Positions 23,392 to 28,685 of a stretch of 28,685 bases of DNA are shown here, in pieces. Location of the stretch: assembly GCA_900767695.1 (NCBI GenBank), contig CAAGAC010000020.1, forward strand, positions 1-28,685, read 5' to 3'. The first letter of the stretch is position 1. Every line of letters begins with the position of its first letter. Source of the stretch: an uncultured Succinivibrio sp. Its GTDB lineage: Bacteria; Pseudomonadota; Gammaproteobacteria; Enterobacterales; Succinivibrionaceae. The position numbers and the translations under genes are program-made. The notes under the pieces were generated by a model. The model saw only the letters and a list, made by a program, of their open reading frames with translations. It ran no database searches and was not told where the DNA came from.

Positions 23392-25095
23392 TTAGTTCTT
23401 CTCGTCCAGTGTCCTGTCGGGGGGTACATTATACAGTTGCAGCGCGCGCGACATGACATCGCGGAACACCGGCCCGGACACCAGGCCGCCGTAGAACTTG
23501 CCCGCCTTGGGGTTCTTCATCACCACCACCAGCGCGAAGCGGGGGGAGGAGAGCGGGGCGAACCCCGCGAAGGTTCCGATGTAGCTGTTGCCGTAGCCGC
23601 CTGCCACCGCGATCTTCGCGGTGCCGGTCTTGCCGCCGACGCGGTAGCGGCTGATGGCGGCCTTGCCGCCGGTGCCCTCGGCGACCACGGTCTCCAGTGC
23701 CTGCTGCATGTAGGCAACCTGCCTGCGGTCGGCAACCTGCACGGCCTTGGGGGCCTTGGAGAGCCTGAGGATCGACACCGGCACGCGCGCGCCAAGGTTT
23801 GCAAGCGTGGCGTAGCACGAGGCAAGCTGGAGATTGGTCACGCTGATGCCGTAGCCAAATCCCAGCGTGGCGACGTCGATGTCGGCCCAGAACTTGCGCC
23901 CCTCGCCAAGCGTGCCTGAGTTCTCGCCCAGTATTCCCGACTCGGTGCGGCTGCCAAAGCCAAAGCGCTTGAGCACCTCGACCGACTTCTTGGGACCCAG
24001 GGCCATCGAGATGTGGGCCATGCCGGTGTTCGACGAGTACTTGATGATGTCCAGAAGCGTGCCCGAGTCCATCATGTGGCTGTCGCGCACCACCTTGCCG
24101 TCGACCTTGAAGGGCCTGGTGTCGTAGACGTGGTTCCAGTCGGTGGCGCGTCCCTCGAGCGCCGCGAGCGCGACCACCGGCTTGATGGTCGACCCCGGCT
24201 CGAAGATGTCGGTCACCGCGCGGTCCTGGGCGTTGGCGCTGTCAAAGGAGGATCTGACATTGGGGTCGAACGAGGGGCAGGAGACCATCGCCAGCACCTC
24301 GCCGGTCCGGACGCTCATGAGCACCGCGGTGCCGCTGTCGGCGTCGTTCTCCTCCACAGCCTCCGAGAGGCGCTCGTAGGCGTAGCTCTGGAGCCTGCTG
24401 TCGATGCTCAGCATCAGGTTGCCGCCCGCGGTGCCGGCCTTGACCACCCTCAGATTCTCGATGATGCGGTCGAAGCGGTCCTTGTTGGCGACCCTAGCCG
24501 AGGCGCTCGAGGTCAGGTAGCGGTTGAAGCTCTGCTCGATGCCGTAGACGCCGTTGCCCTCGCCGTTGAGGATCCCCACTAGCGGCGCGCTCTCGGCGCC
24601 GGTGGGATAGAAGCGGCGGTAGCTGTCGTGGAGGATGATCCCGTCGCCGCCTAATTTGGCAAGCTCCTTTGACTTCTCCTCCTCAAGGTAGTGCTTTAAG
24701 TGGACGAAGCGGCGGGTCGGGTCCTTGACCTTCTCGTAGAGGACCGCTGGATCGAGCTCGAGGATCTCTGCAATCCTCGCCATCGCCTTCCTGTTGGCGT
24801 AGGTGCCGTTCTCGTGGAGGAACTTCGGGTCGGCGTCGACGGTCTTCACCGGCACGGAGATCGCGAGGATCTTGCCGGTGCGGTCGGTGATGAGTCCGCG
24901 CGGCGGCTCGTAGTGGTAGCTGCGCACGACGCGGGCGTTGCCCTCGGCGATGAGCTTCTCGGGGTGCAGGACCTGGATCCACAACAGCCTGCCCACGAGG
25001 AAGGAGAGGCAGGCCGCGACCACGACCCATACGAGGAACATGCGGAATCCGCCTGCCCTGAAGATCTTGGCCCTGGTGCTGATGTCGGCGATCAT
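23392..25095 (-). CDS. ftsI: Septal transpeptidase FtsI (PBP3)
   Basis: FtsI is the class B penicillin-binding protein that cross-links septal peptidoglycan together with FtsW. The 567-residue product has one N-terminal membrane helix (~19-36) and a pedestal region beginning EPPRGLITDRTGKILA. The transpeptidase domain carries the active-site S302-x-x-K305 (EPGSTIKP), S354-S-N356 and K489-T-G491. It starts 6 nt after the ftsL stop. It ends LDEKN and shows no long C-terminal extension. Confidence 0.97.
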   Translation of the reverse strand: MIADISTRAKIFRAGGFRMFLVWVVVAACLSFLVGRLLWIQVLHPEKLIAEGNARVVRSYHYEPPRGLITDRTGKILAISVPVKTVDADPKFLHENGTYANRKAMARIAEILELDPAVLYEKVKDPTRRFVHLKHYLEEEKSKELAKLGGDGIILHDSYRRFYPTGAESAPLVGILNGEGNGVYGIEQSFNRYLTSSASARVANKDRFDRIIENLRVVKAGTAGGNLMLSIDSRLQSYAYERLSEAVEENDADSGTAVLMSVRTGEVLAMVSCPSFDPNVRSSFDSANAQDRAVTDIFEPGSTIKPVVALAALEGRATDWNHVYDTRPFKVDGKVVRDSHMMDSGTLLDIIKYSSNTGMAHISMALGPKKSVEVLKRFGFGSRTESGILGENSGTLGEGRKFWADIDVATLGFGYGISVTNLQLASCYATLANLGARVPVSILRLSKAPKAVQVADRRQVAYMQQALETVVAEGTGGKAAISRYRVGGKTGTAKIAVAGGYGNSYIGTFAGFAPLSSPRFALVVVMKNPKAGKFYGGLVSGPVFRDVMSRALQLYNVPPDRTLDEKN

Positions 25096-25101
25096 GGCGC
25101 T

Positions 25102-25602
25102 CTAGCGGTCAAGCCGCACGACGACCTCGGCCTCGGTCCTTGGCTGGACCATGCCGAGCTTTTCGGAGGCCTTCTGGCGCACGATGCCCTGGCGCTCGAG
25201 CTGCTGCTTCTGGGCCAGGAGCTCCAGCCAGTCGTTGTTGAGCGCGTCGTTGCGCTCGCTCACCGCGTTGAGCTCGGCGGTGAGCGAGCGGGTGACCTGG
25301 ACCTGGTAGGCCTTGCCCACGGCAAGCACGCACGCGGTGGCCGCAAGCACCCACACCAGGGCGTTGCGCGCCATGTCCTTCATGATGCATGGCACGAGCG
25401 ACGGGTGGTGCCTGACGGCCACCGGCGCGCCCTGCTCGAGCCCAGTGATGGGCGAGCCGTACTCCTCGTCGCCGCCGATCTCGACGATCCTGCGCGAGGG
25501 GGCGCTCTCCTTGGAGGCATGGCTCCCGCCCGCCTCCTCTGAACCTGCCTGAAGTGCGTCCTCGTCGTCGAAGACGATTTCCCTGGCAGCTGCACTTTGC
25601 AT
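25102..25602 (-). CDS. ftsL: Cell division protein FtsL with a long cytoplasmic N terminus
   Basis: FtsL forms the FtsQLB complex through a periplasmic coiled coil. The 166-residue product has one membrane helix (~79-97) followed by a helical segment (~103-140) with heptad leucines, then VRQKASEKLGM, which matches the conserved end of FtsL. The cytoplasmic part is ~78 residues against ~35-40 in E. coli (121 in total) and is acidic and low in complexity up to ~60. The start at 25602 is 11 nt after rsmH and has a GAGAG ribosome binding site. Later ATGs (25383, 25374) lack one and would leave a ~220-nt gap in an otherwise tight operon. Confidence 0.9.
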   Translation of the reverse strand: MQSAAAREIVFDDEDALQAGSEEAGGSHASKESAPSRRIVEIGGDEEYGSPITGLEQGAPVAVRHHPSLVPCIMKDMARNALVWVLAATACVLAVGKAYQVQVTRSLTAELNAVSERNDALNNDWLELLAQKQQLERQGIVRQKASEKLGMVQPRTEAEVVVRLDR

Positions 25603-25613
25603 TTTCTAATCTC

Positions 25614-26552
25614 TCAAAGCCGCCTGGCCACCCTCAGGGTGGCGCTTCTGGATCGGGCGTTGGCCGCGCACTCCTCCTTCGAGGCCTTTACGGGTCCGCC
25701 CACCGGCTCCATGGTTGCTGTAGCAAGGCGCATTTTTTCCGCCGCCTCCGCGGTAACCGGGAGCCCCTTGGGGAACTCGGCGCCGCGCGACGACTTTTTT
25801 ATAAAATTCTTGACGATGCGGTCTTCAAGCGAGTGGAAGCTGATGACGCACAGCCTTCCACCGCTCCTAAGAACCCCGGCGCTCTGCTCGAGCGCCTGCG
25901 AAAGCTCGTCGAGCTCTCCGTTGACCGCGATCCTCAGGGCCTGGAAGCAGCGGGTGGCCTTGTTCCGCCCGTTCTCAGGCCCCGGCACCACCCTTGCGAT
26001 CAAGGATGCGAGCTGAAGCGTCGTCTCAAACGGCGCCTTCTCGCGGTCGTGCACGATGGCAGCGGCGATCTTGGCGCTAAAGCGCTCCTCGCCGTAGTCG
26101 TGGAAGATCCTCCTGAGCTCCTCGCGGGACTCGCCGTTCACGATGTCCGCGGCGGTCCTGCCGCACTGCGGATCCATCCTCATGTCCAGCGGCCCGTCGC
26201 GGTCGAACGAGAAGCCCCTTGAGGCGTCGTCTATCTGCGGCGAGGAGACCCCGATGTCCATCAGGATCCCGTCAAGCCTGCCCGCGATGCCGAAGTCAGC
26301 GCATACCCTCTGAAGGTCGCGGAACTCGGCGTGCGCGATGGCAAAGCGCGGATCCTTGATCTCCGCCGCGGCGGCCACGGCCTCGGGATCGCGGTCGATG
26401 GCATAGAGCCTGCCGTCTGGCCCGAGCCTTTCAAGGATCCCCCGCGAGTGGCCCCCGCGCCCGAAGGTCGCGTCAAGGTAGACTCCGTCTTCCTTTACCG
26501 CAAGGCCTTCCATGGCCTCTTCAAAGAGCACCGGGATGTGGGTGAACGCCAT
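25614..26552 (-). CDS. rsmH: 16S rRNA (cytosine(1402)-N4)-methyltransferase RsmH
   Basis: RsmH (MraW) methylates N4 of C1402 in the 16S decoding centre; RsmI, at the far end of this window, adds the 2'-O-methyl to the same base. The 312-residue product starts MAFTHIPVLFEEAMEGL and has the SAM loop DATFGRGGHS (27-36), ILMDIGVSSPQIDDASRGFSF, FGEERF-like YGEERFSAKIA, and CVISFHSLEDRIVKNF. The ATG at 26552 overlaps the mraZ stop (TGATG). An open frame continues upstream to 26885 but only mirrors mraZ. Confidence 0.97.
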   Translation of the reverse strand: MAFTHIPVLFEEAMEGLAVKEDGVYLDATFGRGGHSRGILERLGPDGRLYAIDRDPEAVAAAAEIKDPRFAIAHAEFRDLQRVCADFGIAGRLDGILMDIGVSSPQIDDASRGFSFDRDGPLDMRMDPQCGRTAADIVNGESREELRRIFHDYGEERFSAKIAAAIVHDREKAPFETTLQLASLIARVVPGPENGRNKATRCFQALRIAVNGELDELSQALEQSAGVLRSGGRLCVISFHSLEDRIVKNFIKKSSRGAEFPKGLPVTAEAAEKMRLATATMEPVGGPVKASKEECAANARSRSATLRVARRL

Positions 26553-27034
26553 CAGAGCCTCAGGCTGCCAAGCCCCTCGTGCGAGGAGATGCTCTCCATC
26601 GCCTTCTTGAGCTCTTCCTCGTCGCGCGACTGCTGCTGCAAGAACGCCTCGCTGCCCCACAGCTCGAACTTGTTGTTGAAGCCGATGAGCATGGCCTTGC
26701 GGCCGATGGCGCCCTTTGCCCGAAGCTCGGGCGGGAGCAGGTAGCGGCCCTGCGAGTCGGGCCTGACTGCAACCGCGCTTCCCAGCACCATGCGCTGCAC
26801 GATGCGGCAGAGCGGATCGGTGAGCGAGGGCAGGGATCCGAGATCCTTGACCGCGCCGTCCCAGGAGGCCATCGGGTAGATCCACAGGCAGGGATCGGTT
26901 AGCGAGCGCGTGAAGACGAGCTCGCCGTCCCCGTCGCGCTGGAGGATCCTGCGGAACCTCACAGGCATGGCGAAGCGGCCCTTGTCGTCAAGGGCCACCT
27001 CGCTGGTGCCGCTTAAGAGGATCGTCTCGGCCAT
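26552..27034 (-). CDS. mraZ: Transcriptional regulator MraZ
   Basis: MraZ is a ring-forming AbrB-fold DNA-binding protein that represses its own dcw operon in E. coli. The 160-residue product has the two tandem motifs DDKGRFAMPVRFR and DSQGRYLLPPELR. The ATG at 27034 has an AAGGTGG ribosome binding site 5 nt upstream. The frame is open to 27187, but the extension crosses the promoter and has no similarity. It heads the division cluster, and direct repeats typical of its operator lie just upstream. Confidence 0.96.
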   Translation of the reverse strand: MAETILLSGTSEVALDDKGRFAMPVRFRRILQRDGDGELVFTRSLTDPCLWIYPMASWDGAVKDLGSLPSLTDPLCRIVQRMVLGSAVAVRPDSQGRYLLPPELRAKGAIGRKAMLIGFNNKFELWGSEAFLQQQSRDEEELKKAMESISSHEGLGSLRL

Positions 27035-27039
27035 TGGGA

Positions 27040-27073
27040 CCACCTTGCACAATCCGCCACAATCTTCCACTTT
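27040..27073 (-). promoter_or_regulatory. Probable MraZ operator (10-bp direct repeats)
   Basis: Reading the minus strand, GTGGAAGATT, GTGGCGGATT and GTGCAAGGTG occur back to back with an exact 10-bp period, and a further GTGG follows. E. coli MraZ binds TGGGN repeats spaced 5 nt apart (period 10), and a related AAAGTGG-type box is known in mollicutes. Here AAAGTGG precedes the array. The block overlaps the ribosome binding site of mraZ. Confidence 0.65.
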
Positions 27074-27082
27074 ATGCCCGTG

Positions 27083-27111
27083 AGTGTACAAAAACGCCCT
27101 TTCCCATGCAA
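27083..27111 (-). promoter_or_regulatory. Probable promoter of the mraZ/dcw operon
   Basis: TTGCAT (27111-27106), a 17-nt spacer and TACACT (27088-27083) lie immediately upstream of the MraZ repeats. The predicted start near 27076 would place the repeats in the early transcribed region. Box scores are moderate. Confidence 0.5.
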
Positions 27112-27344
27112 GGACGCGCCTGTGCGCGGACGCGTGCCGCAAGGCCTTGCGGCGCCTTGCAGCATCAAGGGGCGAGCCTGTGCGCAAGCGCTTGTCTCAG
27201 CTTGCGGAGAGGGTGCAGGATTTTTGCAAATGGACGCCTTGGATCACCTTTTGCCAAGGCTTTTTGCGGGGAATGATGTGATCGCGGGCGCAATCGTGTG
27301 CAAAAGCGTTAATGCAATCACGGATTTGCGCGGCACTTGAATGG
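27112..27344. other. Non-coding stretch between rnpB and the mra promoter
   Basis: No convincing gene is seen. The stretch is crowded with short complementary words of the type GCAAGG/CCTTGC. It includes a perfect 18-bp palindrome at 27136-27153, a 10-bp palindrome CAAGCGCTTG at 27185-27194, and a terminator-like hairpin on the plus strand at 27236-27265. It may hold regulatory DNA for the division cluster or a small RNA; neither can be shown from sequence alone. Confidence 0.5.
27236..27265 (+). terminator. Terminator-like hairpin on the plus strand
   Basis: GCCTTGG and CCAAGGC form a 7-bp stem around an 11-nt loop, directly followed by TTTTT on the plus strand. No plus-strand gene is recognised upstream of it. 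On the minus strand it has no T tract. Confidence 0.4.
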
Positions 27345-27382
27345 AAAATGCGGATCCGTGGCGCCTGCGCGCCTCCGGATCC
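27345..27382 (-). terminator. Candidate terminator downstream of rnpB
   Basis: GGATCCG (27382-27376) pairs with CGGATCC (27358-27352), with a partly paired G/C-rich interior, and is followed by GCA and four T on the minus strand. It lies about 80 nt after the mature 3' end of rnpB, so the precursor would need trimming. Confidence 0.45.
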
Positions 27383-27461
27383 TAATGGTTCTGAAGCTTT
27401 GAATCGGGGTCTGGGAACGCGGGCGGCGCCGCGACCTTTTCCTTTCTTGTTGGAATGGGTT

Positions 27462-27825
27462 GAGCCAGTCTGTAAGCCGAGTTCTGTGCTGCAAGCAGCG
27501 GCAGCCATTCCTCTAGGCCCTGGATCGCTCCAGGGCTCAAGCAATCAACCCGCCCCAGGCGCGGACCACGCCATGTGGGGCCTATTTGATCTTGCTCCGG
27601 GCGGAGTTTTCCCTGCCCCATGCCATTGCTGGATGGGCGGTGCGCTCTTGCCGCACCTTTTCACCCTTGCCTGCAAGCAGGCGGTTTGTTTTCTGTGGCA
27701 CTGTTCGTGGGCTTGCGCCCCCCAGGCGTTACCTGGCACCCTGTCCTATGGAGCTCGGACTTTCCTCCCCCGTCGACCGTATGCCCGAAGGCACGCGTCC
27801 GCGGCAGCGGCTGCCCGACCGGCTC
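27462..27825 (-). ncRNA. rnpB: RNase P RNA, type A
   Basis: This is the catalytic RNA that trims tRNA 5' ends. On the minus strand the conserved GAGGAAAGTCC (27768-27758) is followed by CAGGGTGCCAGGTAACGCC, an ACAGAAA..CAAACCGCC segment, AGGGTGAAA..GGTGCGG with AAGAGCGCACC, AACTCC.CCCGGAGCAAG, and near the end ACAGAACTCGGCTTA (27487-27473). The ends GAGCCGGUC (27825-27817) and GACUGGCUC (27470-27462) pair over 9 bp as helix P1 and set the limits at about 364 nt (E. coli 377). A TATAAT lies 6 nt before the 5' end. The order rsmI-rnpB-mraZ also occurs in Pseudomonas and relatives. Confidence 0.95.
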
Positions 27826-27831
27826 GCCGAC

Positions 27832-27859
27832 ATTATACAGGCGCCGCCGCTGATTTCAG
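27832..27859 (-). promoter_or_regulatory. Promoter of rnpB
   Basis: The minus strand reads CTGAAA, a 16-nt spacer and a perfect TATAAT (27837-27832). The predicted start agrees with the 5' strand of helix P1 at 27825. Confidence 0.75.
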
Positions 27860-27913
27860 CCATTGGCGCTGATTTTCATGCGCATGCGGCCAGAGTCGCG
27901 GCACCACGACTTG

Positions 27914-28685
27914 TCAGGCGTTTTCCGAGTCCTTGAGCGAGGTGGCGTACTCGTAGAGATCGCGCCTGCGCGCCCCGGTGAGATCGGCAACCACCGAGGA
28001 GACGGTCTTGGCGGTAGCGCCCTGCATCAGCGCGGCGACTGCCGCGCGCGCCTTCTCCATGGCCTTGTCCGACTCCTCGTCCGCCTTTCCCACCACCACG
28101 ACGAACTCGCCGCGCTGGCGGTCGGGATCGGCCTTCAGGAACGGCGGGAGCTCCTCGGCATTCATCCTGTAGACCGACTCGAAGGCCTTGGTAAGCTCGC
28201 GGCACACCGCCACGGGGTGGGAGGGAATGATCTCCGCCATGATCTCGGCGGTCTTGAGGATGCGGCGCGGGGACTCGTAGAAGACCTCGGTGCAGTCCGA
28301 GGATGCGAGCGCGGCGACGCGGTCGCGGAGCTCCTTGTCCTTTACCGGGAAGAAGCCGTTGAAGCGGAAGGCGTCGGTGGGTAGGCCCGCGCACTCAAGC
28401 GCGGTTATGAGGGCGCAGGGTCCCGGTAGTGGCACGACCTTCACGCCCGCCCTGGCGCAGGCGGTCACCACGCGGTAGCCGGGATCGTTGATGAGCGGGG
28501 ATCCAGCATCCGAGATCAGGGCGACGCTGCCGCCGCCCTGCACCTCGGCGATGATCGCATCCGCGCGCGCCTCCTCGGTCTGGTCGTAGCAGCTGATCAT
28601 TCTCGCAGGCGCGATCCCCAGGCGGTCGAGCATCGCCTTGGAGTGGCGGGGGGGCTCGGGGGGGGGCACAGGCACCGCCCCCTGC
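27914..28685 (-). CDS. rsmI: 16S rRNA (cytidine(1402)-2'-O)-methyltransferase RsmI, 5' end missing
   Basis: RsmI adds a 2'-O-methyl to C1402 of 16S rRNA. The visible part (~257 codons) has the tetrapyrrole-methylase fold signatures ISDAGSPLINDPGYRVV, VPLPGPCALITAL, GLPTDAFRFNGFFP, FYESPRRI and CRELTKAFESVY, and a C-terminal helical domain. The N-terminal ~45-50 residues, with the P.GNL.D motif, lie beyond the window edge. The first readable codons are abnormal: the family motif EDTRHS reads EPPRHS, preceded by prolines from C runs. This looks like sequence error at an assembly end rather than a real change. A GTG at 28675 is in frame but is not the true start. Confidence 0.92.
   Translation of the reverse strand, partial: QGAVPVPPPEPPRHSKAMLDRLGIAPARMISCYDQTEEARADAIIAEVQGGGSVALISDAGSPLINDPGYRVVTACARAGVKVVPLPGPCALITALECAGLPTDAFRFNGFFPVKDKELRDRVAALASSDCTEVFYESPRRILKTAEIMAEIIPSHPVAVCRELTKAFESVYRMNAEELPPFLKADPDRQRGEFVVVVGKADEESDKAMEKARAAVAALMQGATAKTVSSVVADLTGARRRDLYEYATSLKDSENA

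Noticed and set aside
26553..26885. N-terminal extension of rsmH into mraZ
   Set aside because: It is out-of-frame mraZ coding sequence. MAFTHIPVL at 26552, overlapping the mraZ stop, is the family start.
27914..28685. rsmI as a pseudogene
   Set aside because: The remaining frame is fully open with intact motifs. The loss of the 5' part is explained by the window edge and G-run artefacts.
1..28685. Phage, defence, CRISPR or toxin-antitoxin island
   Set aside because: Apart from the left-edge transposase fragment, all genes are conserved housekeeping or division genes. No direct-repeat/spacer array or small paired genes were seen.

Overview
The window is a compact stretch of ordinary bacterial chromosome. 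Every recognisable intact gene lies on the minus strand, so transcription runs from high to low coordinates. Gene content and order (rsmI, rnpB, the mra/dcw division cluster, lpxC, ampD, acnB, mdh, a MotX-like gene, ffh, rpsP-rimM-trmD-rplS) point to a gammaproteobacterium. Third positions are strongly G/C rich. AcnB, LpxC, AmpD, a meso-diaminopimelate-type MurE and a type A RNase P RNA agree with this. A MotX-like flagellar gene behind a sigma-28-type promoter suggests a polar-flagellated relative of Vibrio/Aeromonas. A family such as Succinivibrionaceae is only a guess. Both edges look like assembly breaks: base 1 falls inside the tail of a transposase-like gene, and the last ~50 bases hold G runs that damage the start of rsmI.

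Layout in transcription order: (1) 28685-27914, rsmI, lacking its 5' end. (2) 27825-27462, rnpB with its own promoter. (3) 27461-27035, a non-coding stretch holding a candidate rnpB terminator, dense short inverted repeats, the mra promoter and a likely MraZ operator. (4) 27034-12087, the division and cell-wall cluster mraZ-rsmH-ftsL-ftsI-murE-murF-mraY-murD-ftsW-murG-murC-ftsQ-ftsA, with junctions that overlap or leave only 0-25 nt. ddlB, which sits between murC and ftsQ in many relatives, is absent. (5) ftsZ and lpxC, each after a longer gap with its own regulatory DNA, then ampD and acnB. (6) mdh after a ~480-nt gap that includes a long leader. (7) The MotX-like gene, then ffh. (8) The rpsP-rimM-trmD-rplS operon with a promoter, a leader hairpin and an intrinsic terminator.

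Functionally, MurC-MurF build the UDP-MurNAc-pentapeptide, and MraY and MurG convert it to lipid I and lipid II. FtsW and FtsI polymerise and cross-link it at the septum under control of FtsQ/FtsL and the FtsZ/FtsA ring. AmpD recycles anhydromuropeptides and LpxC commits to lipid A. AcnB and Mdh are citric-acid-cycle enzymes. Ffh, bS16, RimM, TrmD and bL19 serve protein targeting and ribosome/tRNA biogenesis.

I found no phage, defence system, CRISPR array or evident novel gene system. The points most worth a second look are the MotX-like gene with its sigma-28 promoter, the Gln/Asn-rich tail of FtsQ, several RNA leaders and hairpins, and the altered synteny around murC-ftsQ and lpxC-ampD-acnB.
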